Positions 1 to 9,289 of a stretch of 52,387 bases of DNA are shown here, piece by piece. This DNA comes from Acidimicrobiaceae bacterium (GTDB lineage: Bacteria; Actinomycetota; Acidimicrobiia; Acidimicrobiales; RAAP-2). Numbering within the stretch: position 1 is the first letter of the stretch; the number at the start of each line of letters is the position of its first letter. A model generated the notes under the pieces. It searched no databases. It was not told the origin of the DNA and was given only the letters and a program-made list of their open reading frames with translations. The position numbers and the translations under genes were made by a program. The stretch covers positions 1-52,387 of the forward strand of contig DAHUZT010000008.1 in the NCBI GenBank assembly GCA_027315005.1, given 5' to 3'.

Positions 1-8
1 CACAGGCA

Positions 9-1880
9 CTATCGGTCACCCCTCGTACTGGGGTCATCGGTCTTGTTCTCCTGGTGTCGTGGGGGTTCGACCTTCAATGGACTGGCACCCACGCCCCGGG
101 GGCCGGAGAGCCGGGGAAGCTGTCGGTGCGGAAGGGTGCCGTGTCGAGCATCGAGTTTTCCATGGAAGTGCTCTTCTGCGGGCTGGCCGGTGGATCCACT
201 ACCTTTGCCCCACCGCGGTTCGCCATCGATGGGCCCGTTCATCGAGCCGGTGGGTGTTGAGCCCGATCGGGCCTTCGGGTGGCGTCGGGCGTGGCGTGCA
301 CCGAGCCACGAGGCGGTGCCGACGTAAGCGAGGAACCCGATCACGATGGCGAGGGTCACTCGGCCGAGCAGGTACGGACCCGACCTGGCCCCAGAAACGT
401 TGATGGCGAGGACGGTGGCCACTGCCATGACGGCCGACGAGGCGATCACCCGCTTGAGCGGCGTCATCAGTTCGTCGCCGCCCAGGCCGCCGATCCGCCT
501 GCGGACGATGACAAGGGCCAGCACCGCGGAGAGTGTGTAGGCAATCGAGATGGAGAGGGCCAGGCCTCGAACTCCGAGCGGTCGCACCAGTGCCACGGCA
601 ACCACGACGTTGATCGCGTTTTCCACCACGTAGATCCGAAAGGCGCTTCGGGTGTCCTGCATCGACTGGAAGACTCGGATCATGTAGAGGAAGATGCAGA
701 AGCCGGGCAGGCCGAGACTGAGCATGGCCAGTGCAGAGGCGGTCGCTCGGGCGTCGAGTCGGGTGGTCGTGCCGTGGGCCAGCACGAGGTCAATTAGAGG
801 GTGGGCCAGAATCAGCATTCCCACCGCCGAAGGGATGATGATGGCCAGCATGCCCCGCAGTCCGTACGCCATCCGGTAGCGGAACCCGAAGGTGTCCCGC
901 TGCGCCCAGCGGACCGAGAGGACCGGGGTCACTGCACTCATGATGGAGACGGTGACGACCCCATATGGGAGCAGAAAGAATTGGTAGGAATAGGTGTAGG
1001 CCGACACCGTTCCGGGTCCGGCTCCATCGGCCAAGGCCAGGATGATGAACAGTGCGACCTGGTTGGCCACCACCCATCCGAACGTCCAACCGCCCAGGCG
1101 GGCGATCGTACGCATCGCCTCGTGCCTTGGCTTCCACCGGAACCGCAGGTGCAGATCGGCGCGTAGCAGAGACGGCACGAGCAGGGCCGCCTGCACCACC
1201 ACTCCGAGGGTCGTCCCCAACCCGAGCAGCACCAAACCCCGGTGGTGGGCGGCGATCGAGGCGAGATCCGGGTGCGGGACGAGTACGTGGAACCAGACCA
1301 GGACCAAAATGACCACGACATTGTTGGCCACGGGGACGAACATCGGGGTTGCGAACCGGCCTCGCGTGTTGAGCAGGGCGGTGAAGAGGGCGATCAGGCC
1401 GTAGCCAGCGAGCTGAGGGACGAACCAGCGGAGCAGGAAGACGGCGACCGCCTGTTGCTCGTGTACGTCGGGATTCCGGTTGGTCACGGTGTAGAGATGG
1501 ACGATGTCGGGTGTGAGTATGAAGAACGCCGCCGTCGCGGCGACGATCACAACGGTGGTGACGGTGGCCACAGCTGAGATCGCTTCCCAGGCTTCGTCGG
1601 GGTTTCGGGTGGCGATCCGGTCGGCGAAGACGGGGACGAAGGTCGCCGCCAGCACCCCGGTCAGGACCAGGTCCACGACGATGTTGGGCGTGGTGTTGGC
1701 CAGGTTGTAGGCGTCGGCGAAGCCCAGGCTTCCCAGGGCTGCAGCCAGTGCGATGACCCGTGCCAGACCGGTGATCCGGGACAGGGTGGTTCCCACGGCC
1801 ATCGCCGCGGTGGCCCCCATCAAACGCTGCCGTCCGATCCCGATCCCAGGATCGGATCCGTCACCAGCGCCCATCGTCAT
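9..1880 (-). CDS. murJ: MurJ lipid II flippase
   Basis: Polytopic membrane protein of the MviN/MurJ family, which flips lipid II across the cytoplasmic membrane for peptidoglycan synthesis. The 623-residue product has about 14 hydrophobic segments. Near the N-terminus it carries the family signature region NTTPN followed by LVLTGVLAATFVPVF (about residues 65-90). The last ~70 residues are hydrophilic and low in complexity, a cytoplasmic tail beyond the usual core. The open frame extends further upstream, but the ATG at 1880 is chosen because it overlaps the stop of the preceding gene as ATGA, so translation is probably coupled to the DUF6049-like partner. The same pairing (Rv3909-Rv3910) is known in mycobacteria. 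The gene ends eight bases inside the left edge and is complete. Confidence 0.93.
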   Translation of the reverse strand: MTMGAGDGSDPGIGIGRQRLMGATAAMAVGTTLSRITGLARVIALAAALGSLGFADAYNLANTTPNIVVDLVLTGVLAATFVPVFADRIATRNPDEAWEAISAVATVTTVVIVAATAAFFILTPDIVHLYTVTNRNPDVHEQQAVAVFLLRWFVPQLAGYGLIALFTALLNTRGRFATPMFVPVANNVVVILVLVWFHVLVPHPDLASIAAHHRGLVLLGLGTTLGVVVQAALLVPSLLRADLHLRFRWKPRHEAMRTIARLGGWTFGWVVANQVALFIILALADGAGPGTVSAYTYSYQFFLLPYGVVTVSIMSAVTPVLSVRWAQRDTFGFRYRMAYGLRGMLAIIIPSAVGMLILAHPLIDLVLAHGTTTRLDARATASALAMLSLGLPGFCIFLYMIRVFQSMQDTRSAFRIYVVENAINVVVAVALVRPLGVRGLALSISIAYTLSAVLALVIVRRRIGGLGGDELMTPLKRVIASSAVMAVATVLAINVSGARSGPYLLGRVTLAIVIGFLAYVGTASWLGARHARRHPKARSGSTPTGSMNGPIDGEPRWGKGSGSTGQPAEEHFHGKLDARHGTLPHRQLPRLSGPRGVGASPLKVEPPRHQENKTDDPSTRGDR

Positions 1881-4021
1881 GGCCCGACCGATCCGATCTC
1901 TGATGGCTGGTCGTCCTCCGACCGGTTCGCACCAGACACCCGACGCTCTCTTCGGCGCTTCCTGGAGGTTCGGATCCACCACGCGGCCAGCACGATCACC
2001 GCACCGATCGACAGCACCACGCCGACCACGGAGGACGCCGTCGAACGGATGGTGACCTCTCCGCTGGAGAGGAGCAGTCCGCCGGTAGGGGAGTGCAGGG
2101 TGACCGACACCCGGAACAGTCCTGCTGCTCGAGCGGTGACGTCGGCGTAGACGACGTTGGTGTGCGAGGGCAGCAGCGTGGTCGTCGTGGTCCACTGGGT
2201 GGTACCACTCGCGAAGAGGAGTTTGTCGCTGGTCAGGGTCAACTGGGCGGTGACCGGATAGGGCGCATCGGATTGGATGGCGACCGGGATCCGACCTCGT
2301 TGAGAGGCGAGGGTGATCGATCCCTGCCCGACCGTCAACTGCCCGAGTTGAGCGTCGACGGCGCGACGGGCGTTGCCGAGCACTGCAGCCCGCTGTGCGG
2401 GGCGCAGCAGCGCCGACTCACCGGCCAGGACGAGCTGGCCGAGTTGGTCGAGGGTGCCTTTGGCGGTCGGTGCCGCTACCCCCAGCTGATCGATCCTGGT
2501 CCGTTGGGTGCGGACGGCCGAAGCGGGAAGACCCCCGGTACCCACCGAGCCGGTCAGCCGGCAGGAGGAGCGGCAGTTCGCCTCTCCGCCGAACGTGGCG
2601 AACAACCCGCTGGTGGTCACCGGCTCCACGAGGGGATCGGCGACGAGGGATCCGAGCAGGGCGTTGAGGAGCGGGGAGCTTTGCGAGCCGGTGGGTGGAA
2701 CGGAGACGGCCACCGCTCGAGGCACGGTGTCGTTGGGCTTCTCGAAGTAGATCTGTGCCAGCTCGGCCAGGAACTGATGGACCTCCAGTACCGGGTCTGT
2801 GGGCGTGCCACTGAGGCGAGCGGCCAGGTCGCTGTTGGTGGTGAATGCCGTCATCGACGGACTGTGCCCACCACCGATCGTGAATGGTTGGGCCGAGGAT
2901 CCGTTGGTGGGGGAACCGGCCACGTACACTCCGGGCAACACGAGCTGCTCGTACCCGATGTACCTGAGGGCCCCGAGCGTCGAGGTAGAGATGGCCCCGG
3001 TGGTGAACCAGGGGCCGAGAGGTGGGCTGGTCGGAACCACCGCGCGGCCGAGTTCGGCGTCGAGCACCTGGCCGCCGCGACCGACCTGCCGGGCGAGCTC
3101 ACCATCCAGCCCAGCCCCGACCAGTTGAGCCGCGTCGACCGGGACGAAGGGGGTCGAGAGGAACTGGTGGACGCCAGGTGTGGTCGCCAGCCCTGCCAGC
3201 CGGCCGACCGTGGCCTGGTGGCCGGTGCCGGCTAGCGACACGACCGTCTGGGGGTCTACTGCGAGGGTGAGTGGTATCGAGGGGTGGTCGACGACGGCCC
3301 GCACCTCGGCGGCCAACGCCGTAGTCGCTCCGGGTGACGGGTTGGCCAGGGCAGAGGCCGGCCGACCTGCGAGTTCCTCTTGCGTCGGTGACCGGGCGGC
3401 TTTGATGGCCGTTGCGACCGGGACGACGAGAGCCAGCCGCAATCTCTGGGTGGAGCCCAGTACACCGGTGTAGATCAGGTGGGTAGTGAGCCCACCGAGA
3501 TTCTGGCCGTCCCGGGTGTCCACGAGCTGGAGTCGCACGGGATAGACGCCCGAAGGATAGCCACCGCACTGCTGGCTGGATGATGTCAGGTCGATGGTGA
3601 ATCCGCTCGCTGTCGGTATGGACTGGCCGCTCGTCTCGACCGGCATGGACAGCACAAATCCGGAACGACCCGCCTGGAGCTGGTCGAGTGAGAGGGGCGT
3701 CGATGTCTCCGAGATCTTCGGACCAGACGGTCCGCTTGCGCTCAGCGTCTGATCGAACGCCGAGACGCTCGACAGGCAGGAGTAGACCGTGACATCGATT
3801 CCCAGCTGGGAGGCTGGAGGGGTGCCGATCCCGGTGCGGAGATCGAGGACGAACGGTTGGCCGGGTGTCACCCAGTTGGTCTGGGACACCAGCTCGAGCG
3901 GTGGTGAAGGTGTCGGAGCAGCGTCTCCAGACGTGGCCGCTCCGGCGGCACGGCCCGATAGCGCCAAGAGGCCGAAGGCGACGAATGCGGTCGAAGCGAA
4001 ACGAAACGTCCGGGCAATCAC
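1877..4021 (-). CDS. DUF6049-like secreted/membrane-anchored protein partner of MurJ
   Basis: Large extracytoplasmic protein (714 aa from GTG 4021) with an N-terminal signal segment (ARTFRFASTAFVAFGLLAL and following), a long Ser/Thr/Gly-rich exterior region, and one C-terminal transmembrane helix (about residues 660-680, GVVLSIGAVIVLAAWW) followed by an Arg/Lys-rich cytoplasmic tail. This topology and its position directly upstream of murJ match the actinobacterial DUF6049 family (mycobacterial Rv3909); its function is unknown but it is presumed to act in the cell envelope with MurJ. The GTG at 4021 is preferred because it sits just before the signal peptide and has AGGGACGG immediately upstream. 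The frame stays open to 4195, but that would put about 58 Arg-rich residues ahead of the signal. The stop overlaps the murJ ATG. Confidence 0.8.
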   Translation of the reverse strand: MIARTFRFASTAFVAFGLLALSGRAAGAATSGDAAPTPSPPLELVSQTNWVTPGQPFVLDLRTGIGTPPASQLGIDVTVYSCLSSVSAFDQTLSASGPSGPKISETSTPLSLDQLQAGRSGFVLSMPVETSGQSIPTASGFTIDLTSSSQQCGGYPSGVYPVRLQLVDTRDGQNLGGLTTHLIYTGVLGSTQRLRLALVVPVATAIKAARSPTQEELAGRPASALANPSPGATTALAAEVRAVVDHPSIPLTLAVDPQTVVSLAGTGHQATVGRLAGLATTPGVHQFLSTPFVPVDAAQLVGAGLDGELARQVGRGGQVLDAELGRAVVPTSPPLGPWFTTGAISTSTLGALRYIGYEQLVLPGVYVAGSPTNGSSAQPFTIGGGHSPSMTAFTTNSDLAARLSGTPTDPVLEVHQFLAELAQIYFEKPNDTVPRAVAVSVPPTGSQSSPLLNALLGSLVADPLVEPVTTSGLFATFGGEANCRSSCRLTGSVGTGGLPASAVRTQRTRIDQLGVAAPTAKGTLDQLGQLVLAGESALLRPAQRAAVLGNARRAVDAQLGQLTVGQGSITLASQRGRIPVAIQSDAPYPVTAQLTLTSDKLLFASGTTQWTTTTTLLPSHTNVVYADVTARAAGLFRVSVTLHSPTGGLLLSSGEVTIRSTASSVVGVVLSIGAVIVLAAWWIRTSRKRRRERRVSGANRSEDDQPSEIGSVGP

Positions 4022-4236
4022 CCGTCCCTGACCGGGTCGATGGTCCCTCGTCGTCGAACGCACACGTTCTCGAGGACTGTGCAGGCGGTCGACCGACGGC
4101 CCCGCCCCGACGATCGGGGCGGGCCTGTCCCCGAGCGGCGAGCCGGCATGGGGATGGCTGCCGCAGGGGCATCGGCTGCCTCGTTCCCGATCCACTTCGG
4201 TCGGTAGCCTACGCCAGCGGCGCTACCCTCGGCGGC
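4022..4236. promoter_or_regulatory. Divergent intergenic region, DUF6049-murJ / cca
   Basis: These 215 bases separate two divergently transcribed operons, so they must hold at least two promoters. I could not pick convincing -35/-10 boxes; the sequence is very GC-rich with no clear operator repeat. Confidence 0.4.
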
Positions 4237-5625
4237 GTGTTGCCCGACCGACTCCAACCGCTGGTGGAAGCCACGACCGAACTGTCGGATCGATTCCGCC
4301 GGGCCGGTCACGATCTCTATCTGGTTGGCGGCTCGGTGCGCGACGCCATCCTGTCGAAGCCCGGCACGAACGCTCCGGACGGCGAAGGGGACCTGGACTT
4401 CACCACGCCCGCTCGCCCTGACCAGATCGAGGCGGTGGTCGTCGGATGGGCCGACGCCGTCTGGACCCAAGGGAAGCGTTTCGGGACCATCGGTTGTCGA
4501 AGGAGAGGCCGGCGTTTCGAGATCACCACCCACCGGGCCGATGCCTACCGTCCCGACTCCCGCAAGCCAGAAGTGGCTTTCGGGGACGGTCTGGAGGACG
4601 ACCTCGCCCGTCGGGACTTCACCATCAATGCGATGGCGTTACGCCTCCCCGAGCTCGAGCTGATCGATCCCTTCGACGGTCTGGCCGATCTCTCGGCCCG
4701 CCGGCTCCGCACCCCGCTCGACCCCGAGCTCTCGTTCAACGACGACCCGCTCCGGATGCTGCGAGCTGCTCGATTCATCGCCAAACTCGACTTGGAGCCC
4801 GACTCGGACATGGTGTCCGCCGTACGGGCAGGACGTGGGCGTCTGGCCATCGTCTCGGCGGAGCGCCTTCGCGACGAGCTCGACAAGATCGTCATGGTTC
4901 CCACACCCTCCAGAGCGCTCTGGTTCGTGGTTCGTACGGGTCTGGCCGACGAGTTCCTACCGGAACTGCCGGCGCTGTCCCTCGAACAGGATCCGATCCA
5001 CCGCCACAAGGACGTTCTGGCCCACACGTTCGCCGTCGTCGACAAGACGAATCCCGATCGTCTGCTGCGCCTTGCTGCACTTTTCCACGATGTCGGAAAG
5101 CCGCGGACCCGAGCGTTCGTCGATGGCGGGGTGACCTTCCATCATCACGAGGTGGTCGGTGCCCGTATGACCCGGACACGGATGCAGGCCCTGCACTATT
5201 CGAACGAGGACGTGGAAACGGTCGCCGAACTGGTGAGTCTCCATCTCCGGTTCCACACCTATCGGCTGGGATGGACCGACCGCGCCGTTCGCCGCTATGT
5301 GCGTGATGCGGGGCCGTTGCTCGTGCGGCTCAACGAGCTGACCCGCTGTGATTGCACGACTCGCAACGCCAACAAGGCCCGCGCCCTCGGACGGCGGATG
5401 GACGAGCTCGAGGCCCGTATCGAGGAGCTGCGCCAGAAGGAGGAGCTCGAGGCGATTCGGCCCGATCTCGACGGCGAGCAGGTAATGGCGGCCCTCGGCC
5501 TGTCCCCGGGGCCGGACGTCGGCCGTGCGCTGGCCTATCTCCTCGAGCTTCGGCTCGAGGAGGGGCCCCTGGGCGAAAGCGAGGCGACCGAGCGCCTGGT
5601 GGCTTGGTGGGCGGACAGGGGTTGA
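4237..5625 (+). CDS. cca: CCA tRNA nucleotidyltransferase (class II poly(A) polymerase family)
   Basis: Adds or repairs the 3' CCA end of tRNAs from CTP and ATP. The 462-residue product shows the class II nucleotidyltransferase order: LVGGSVRDAIL (about residues 29-39), the catalytic acidic motif GDLDFTTP (about 51-58), RRDFTINAMALRL (about 128-140), RAARFIAKL, then an HD phosphohydrolase domain with HDVGKPRTR (H284 onward), as is usual in actinobacterial enzymes of about 470 aa. GTG 4237 is chosen (next codon TTG 4240 is possible) because homology starts directly after it; the longer open frame upstream overlaps the divergent gene. In mycobacteria this gene (called pcnA, Rv3907c) sits beside the murJ block as here. 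It converges on ino1 with a shared hairpin terminator. Confidence 0.92.
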   Translation: MLPDRLQPLVEATTELSDRFRRAGHDLYLVGGSVRDAILSKPGTNAPDGEGDLDFTTPARPDQIEAVVVGWADAVWTQGKRFGTIGCRRRGRRFEITTHRADAYRPDSRKPEVAFGDGLEDDLARRDFTINAMALRLPELELIDPFDGLADLSARRLRTPLDPELSFNDDPLRMLRAARFIAKLDLEPDSDMVSAVRAGRGRLAIVSAERLRDELDKIVMVPTPSRALWFVVRTGLADEFLPELPALSLEQDPIHRHKDVLAHTFAVVDKTNPDRLLRLAALFHDVGKPRTRAFVDGGVTFHHHEVVGARMTRTRMQALHYSNEDVETVAELVSLHLRFHTYRLGWTDRAVRRYVRDAGPLLVRLNELTRCDCTTRNANKARALGRRMDELEARIEELRQKEELEAIRPDLDGEQVMAALGLSPGPDVGRALAYLLELRLEEGPLGESEATERLVAWWADRG

Positions 5626-5642
5626 TGGTCAGGGCGTACGTT

Positions 5643-5689
5643 CCCGAGGAGCCGGTCCGATCGGTCGTTCGATCGGCTCAGTCCTCGGG
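5643..5689. terminator. Bidirectional hairpin terminator between cca and ino1
   Basis: Perfect 8-bp outer arms CCCGAGGA (5643-5650) and TCCTCGGG (5682-5689) enclose a second stem (GATCG/CGATC with a small bulge). It lies at the junction of two convergent genes; the right arm falls within the last codons of ino1. There is no T-run, as is common for high-GC actinobacterial terminators. Confidence 0.6.
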
Positions 5690-6775
5690 CCAGGACGGCG
5701 CCAGCTGACCGGCGGCGAACTCCTCGACCATGTCGTGGCAGACGTCGTCGTGGTACTGGACCGGCGGTGATTTCATGAAGTACGCGCATGGACCGAGCAG
5801 TGGACCTCCGAGACCCCGGTCGAGACCCAGCTTGGCGCAACGCAGGGCGTCGATGATGACGCCGGCCGAGTTGGGCGAATCCCAGACCTCCAGCTTCAAC
5901 TCGAGGTTGAGGGGAACGTCACCGAAGTTGCGACCTTCCATCCGAATGTAGGCCCACTTACGGTCGTGCAGCCACGGCACGTGGTCGGATGGCCCGATGT
6001 GGACGTCCTCGGCCGGCAGGGTCTCGTTTTCGATCTGACTGGTCACCGCCTGGGTCTTCGAGACCTTCTTCGACTCCAGGCGAGACCGCTCGAGCATGTT
6101 CTTGAAGTCCATGTTCCCCCCCACGTTGAGCTGGTAGGTGTGATCGAGAGCAAGCCCCCTGTCCTCGAAGAGCCGTGTGAGGATGCGGTGGACGATGGTC
6201 GAGCCGACCTGGCTCTTGATGTCGTCACCCACGATGGGGAGTCCGGCGTCCCTGAACCGTCGCGCCCAATCGGGGTCCGAGGCGATGAAGACGGGGATGG
6301 CGTTGACGAAAGCCACACCAGCATCGAGGCAGGCCTGGGCATATGTTCGTTGCGCCTGCTCGGAACCGACCGGGAGATAGCTGACCAGGACGTCGGTGCG
6401 GGCCTCCCTCAGAGCTGCGGCCACATCGACCGGGTCGGCCGGCGATTCATCGATGGTCTGCCGGTAGTAGGTCCCCAGCCCGTCGAGGGTAGGCCCCCGT
6501 TGCACCGTGATCCCGAGGTCGCCCACTTCGGCGAACCGGATGGTGTTGTTCTGACCGGCGAAGATGGCCTTGCCCAGATCGGTGCCGACTTTGGTCGAGT
6601 CCACGTCGAATCCAGCGACGAATTCGATGTCACGGACGTGGTAGCCGGCGAGCTCCACGTGCATCAGGCCAGGGACGATGTCGGTGGGGTCGGCGTCCCG
6701 GTAGAAGGAGACGCCCTGGACGAGCGAGCTGGCGCAGTTCCCTATGCCGGCAATGGCCACTCGGATGGTGCTCAT
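5678..6775 (-). CDS. ino1: Inositol-3-phosphate (myo-inositol-1-phosphate) synthase
   Basis: Converts glucose 6-phosphate to inositol 3-phosphate using bound NAD, feeding phosphatidylinositol and possibly mycothiol synthesis. The 365-aa product has the N-terminal NAD-binding motif [12 protein letters not shown] (residues 9-20) and the characteristic stretches [29 protein letters not shown] and the lysine-containing [10 protein letters not shown], plus [18 protein letters not shown] at the end. Length equals the actinobacterial/archaeal-type enzyme (about 360 aa), shorter than the eukaryotic one. The ATG at 6775 overlaps the stop of padR (ATGA), so the two are translationally coupled; the same pair occurs in mycobacteria (Rv0047c-Rv0046c). 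Expression probably follows the twin GATATATC boxes upstream of padR. Confidence 0.95.
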   Translation of the reverse strand: MSTIRVAIAGIGNCASSLVQGVSFYRDADPTDIVPGLMHVELAGYHVRDIEFVAGFDVDSTKVGTDLGKAIFAGQNNTIRFAEVGDLGITVQRGPTLDGLGTYYRQTIDESPADPVDVAAALREARTDVLVSYLPVGSEQAQRTYAQACLDAGVAFVNAIPVFIASDPDWARRFRDAGLPIVGDDIKSQVGSTIVHRILTRLFEDRGLALDHTYQLNVGGNMDFKNMLERSRLESKKVSKTQAVTSQIENETLPAEDVHIGPSDHVPWLHDRKWAYIRMEGRNFGDVPLNLELKLEVWDSPNSAGVIIDALRCAKLGLDRGLGGPLLGPCAYFMKSPPVQYHDDVCHDMVEEFAAGQLAPSWPED

Positions 6776-7473
6776 GGGTCGATTCCCTTCATTGCAGTCA
6801 AGGCGTCCTCTCGTTCGGGCTCGCCGTCGGGTGATGCTGGGGACCTCTGCTTCTGGCGTTCCGTGTCGATCAACCGGTCGAGCCAAGCGATGTCGTGTTC
6901 GGTGGCCTCGGCGCTGTGCTCGACCAGTGAGCGGGTGTACTGGTCGAGCCTGCTGTCGCACGAACGGGTCCGATCGACCAGCAATCGGCGGCTCAGATCG
7001 GTTCGACGTCGTTCGAGGAGCGCGAGTCGGGCCGGAGGGGCGAGGTGGCGGGCGAAGGCCAGGCGAAGGCCGAAGCTACGCGCATCGTCGGTCCCGGCTG
7101 GCTCGTCCGCCTCGAAGAGTTGTTCGAACTGGGTCCGTCCGGCGTCGGTGATCCGGTAGACCTTGCGCGATCGGCGGCCGGTCCTCGGTGCGGAGGCCCG
7201 TCGGACCCGGAGGCCGGCACGGTCGCCACTCAGTGAGCCGGTCGGGGGCACCGGTGTGCTCACCGAACCTGCGGATCCGATGACGGTGACGGCACCGGAC
7301 TGCTCGAGACGGGAGAGGGCCGGATAGAGCGAACCGAACGAGATGTTGGTGAACAGACCCAGCTCGTCGCGCAGTCGCCGGCGGATCTCATAGCCGTGGA
7401 GCTCGTGCTCGCTGAGGAGGCCGAGGATGGCCAGGTCGAGCACGCTCTCAGGCGACCTGAGGCAACGTGGCAC
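6772..7473 (-). CDS. PadR-family transcriptional regulator
   Basis: Winged-helix regulator; the N-terminal domain reads [21 protein letters not shown], then [17 protein letters not shown], the classic PadR helix-turn-helix, and a C-terminal antiparallel helical dimerisation part. Between the recognition helix and the wing strand ([10 protein letters not shown], about residues 107-116) there is a roughly 35-residue insertion rich in Ser, Gly and Arg, longer than in most family members. Start GTG 7473 gives 233 aa; GTG 7443 (directly before LDLAILG) is an alternative, since neither has a strong ribosome-binding site. It is the first gene of a coupled pair with ino1, so it is probably an autoregulator that also controls inositol synthesis through the GATATATC repeats at 7554-7576. 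Confidence 0.9.
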   Translation of the reverse strand: MPRCLRSPESVLDLAILGLLSEHELHGYEIRRRLRDELGLFTNISFGSLYPALSRLEQSGAVTVIGSAGSVSTPVPPTGSLSGDRAGLRVRRASAPRTGRRSRKVYRITDAGRTQFEQLFEADEPAGTDDARSFGLRLAFARHLAPPARLALLERRRTDLSRRLLVDRTRSCDSRLDQYTRSLVEHSAEATEHDIAWLDRLIDTERQKQRSPASPDGEPEREDALTAMKGIDP

Positions 7474-7553
7474 CCGAGAGGATCGGGCCGGCCGCGGTCG
7501 ACGGGGGCAAATGGGTCTGCCGCGGGGCGGAATCCAACCGGGTCATGACCACA

Positions 7554-7576
7554 CGATATATCAATCCGATATATCA
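7554..7576. promoter_or_regulatory. Twin GATATATC operator/promoter upstream of padR-ino1
   Basis: Two identical copies of CGATATATCA (7554-7563 and 7567-7576) lie 13 bp apart; each contains the perfect 8-bp palindrome GATATATC. This AT-rich island in a roughly 67% GC context lies about 80 bp upstream of padR and 126 bp upstream of the divergent DUF5318 gene. It is the obvious candidate binding site for the adjacent PadR protein, and may overlap a -10 element. Assignment to PadR is inference from position and symmetry. Confidence 0.65.
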
Positions 7577-7701
7577 GTGCAACACTCTTCGGCGTAGTTG
7601 GCCATCCCGCGTTCGTCCCGGCATCCGGGCTCCATCGGTATCCCGCGCCTGTGCCTCTGCGTCAAGGACCGCAGACGACGCCGGCGGGTTACCCTTTGCA
7701 G

Positions 7702-8157
7702 GTGACCTTTGGGCCCGGAGCGATCGCAGGCGTGCCGACGTCGTCGGCGGGCGGGCGTGTCGAGTTCCTCCTGGCCCGCAACGCGGTGGTGCGCGACTTC
7801 CACAAGGGAAGGTTGTCCCGGCTCGACGTGTGCGACGCCCATCCAGAGCTCCTGCGGGCCGCTCGGAACCTGGGGAGGTCCACCGGAGAACCGTGCCCGA
7901 TCTGTGAACGGGTGGACCTGGTCTACGTGACGTTCGTGTTCGGCACTCGCCTGCCCTCCGGGGGGCGGTGTGTCAGCACGCAGGCGGAGCTCGACCGGTA
8001 CTGGAAGCGGAAGGACCCTGTGGCCTGCTTCGTCGTCGAAGTGTGCACCGAGTGCTCGTGGAATCATCTCGACCGCATGTATCCTGCCGGGGCCGGTGTC
8101 CCCGTGGAGCGGCGGTCGTTGCACCGTGACCGGGTCCGCTCGGGCAGAGATCGCTGA
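7702..8157 (+). CDS. DUF5318-family zinc-ribbon-like protein
   Basis: Small cytoplasmic protein of unknown function (151 aa from GTG 7702). Features typical of DUF5318 are RVEFLLARNAVVRDFHKGRLSRLDVCDAHPEL, then LRAARNLG, a CPIC pair (about residues 72-75) and a second CTEC-SWNH pair (about 118-125), which together look like a four-cysteine metal site. The mycobacterial relative Rv0049 is likewise near padR-ino1, supporting the call. The frame is open to an ATG at 7651, but GTG 7702 is closer to where family similarity begins; a start just before RVEFLLARN is also possible. It is divergent from padR and may share its operator region. Confidence 0.8.
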   Translation: MTFGPGAIAGVPTSSAGGRVEFLLARNAVVRDFHKGRLSRLDVCDAHPELLRAARNLGRSTGEPCPICERVDLVYVTFVFGTRLPSGGRCVSTQAELDRYWKRKDPVACFVVEVCTECSWNHLDRMYPAGAGVPVERRSLHRDRVRSGRDR

Positions 8158-8321
8158 CCTTCGCGGGTTGAGGTGCACGCTCCTTCGCCTCGTCCGCAGT
8201 CGGCTCCGCGGTAGGCTGGTCGAGGAGGCGTTGTCGGCGCAGAAGCGCCTGCGATCCGCGGTCGCCTCCGGCCACGCCGCCGGCAGCCGAGTGCGCTGGA
8301 CGGCCGATCAGGAGGAATCCA

Positions 8322-9137
8322 ATGTCCGACTTCCGGACGCGCCCGGTGACGGTCCCCTCCGTGCGTGCTGCCAAGCGGAGACTGGGGCACCTCCCACTGG
8401 TCATGGTCACCGCCTACGACGCACCCGGGGGCCGCATCGCCGAGGCCGCCGGGGTCGATCTCATCTTGGTGGGCGACTCGGTGGCCAACAACGTGCTCGG
8501 CTACGAGGACACCCTGCAGGTGACGGTCGGGGACATGGCCCATCACACCGCGGCGGTGGCCCGCACCCGGCCGCTGGCCCTCCTCGTGGCGGACCTCCCC
8601 TGGATGAGTTACCACCTCGACCCGGCGGACACCGTGCGGAATGCGGCGGTGCTGATCCGGGCGGGTGCCAAAGCGGTGAAGCTCGAAGGTGGCCGTACGC
8701 GGCTGCCGATGATCTCCGCCCTGGTCGACACCGAAATTCCGGTGATGGGCCATCTCGGGTTGACGCCACAGTCTGTCAACGTGATGGGTGGCCACCGGGT
8801 GCAGGGACGTGAAGCCGCTGCCGCCGAGCGTCTGGTCGAGGATGCCCGGGCGATCGCCGATGCCGGCTGCTTCGCCCTGGTCATCGAAGGTGTCCCTGCC
8901 GCCCTGGCCACTTTGCTCACCGACGAGCTGGATGTGCCGACGATCGGGATCGGTGCCGGCCCCGGTTGTGACGGTCAGGTTCTCGTCCTTCACGATCTGC
9001 TCGGATTGAACCAGTGGGCGCCCAAGTTCGTGCGGCGCTACGGCAACCTGGAGGTGGAGGCGACCGAGGCGGTCACCGCCTTTGCCGCCGACGTTCGGTC
9101 CGGGGCCTTTCCCGGCGACGCCGAGTCCTACCACTGA
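8322..9137 (+). CDS. panB: 3-methyl-2-oxobutanoate hydroxymethyltransferase (ketopantoate hydroxymethyltransferase)
   Basis: First committed enzyme of pantothenate/CoA synthesis; transfers a hydroxymethyl group from methylene-tetrahydrofolate to 2-oxoisovalerate. The 271-aa product has MVTAYDAPGGRIAEAAGVDLILVGDSVANNVLGY (about residues 27-60, with the metal-binding Asp), VADLPWMSYH, AGAKAVKLEGG, GHLGLTPQSVN and the C-terminal IGIGAGPGCDGQVLVLHDLLGL. A perfect ribosome-binding site (AGGAGG, about 8310-8315) precedes ATG 8322. It stands alone between the DUF5318 gene and the rpsF operon. Confidence 0.95.
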   Translation: MSDFRTRPVTVPSVRAAKRRLGHLPLVMVTAYDAPGGRIAEAAGVDLILVGDSVANNVLGYEDTLQVTVGDMAHHTAAVARTRPLALLVADLPWMSYHLDPADTVRNAAVLIRAGAKAVKLEGGRTRLPMISALVDTEIPVMGHLGLTPQSVNVMGGHRVQGREAAAAERLVEDARAIADAGCFALVIEGVPAALATLLTDELDVPTIGIGAGPGCDGQVLVLHDLLGLNQWAPKFVRRYGNLEVEATEAVTAFAADVRSGAFPGDAESYH

Positions 9138-9270
9138 CCGAGAGGGCACACTCGCCGCGAGAGCTGGTGGAAGCCGGTAGAGTCTGGCCGTCAGAGGTGG
9201 TGCGGCTAGTCAGGCCGCGCTGTTCCGACCTGCCCCAGAGCGGGGCCCGGCCCGATGGGGCCGGTCCAGA

Positions 9271-9289
9271 GGGAGGTGAGCCGCCCTTG
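9271..9289 (+). promoter_or_regulatory. Ribosome-binding site fixing a TTG start for rpsF
   Basis: GGGAGGTGAG at 9271-9280 lies six bases before TTG 9287. The overlapping GTG is out of frame, and the next in-frame ATG (9305) would remove the conserved RPYET N-terminus of bS6, so the rare TTG is the best start. Confidence 0.7.

Noticed and set aside
2093-3235. 380-aa plus-strand open frame antisense to the DUF6049-like gene
   Set aside because: Composition is GC-driven (Gly/Arg/Glu-rich), no motif, and it runs against a gene with signal peptide and anchor.
5966-7159. 397-aa plus-strand open frame antisense to ino1/padR
   Set aside because: Shadow of two recognised genes; no ribosome-binding site or domain.
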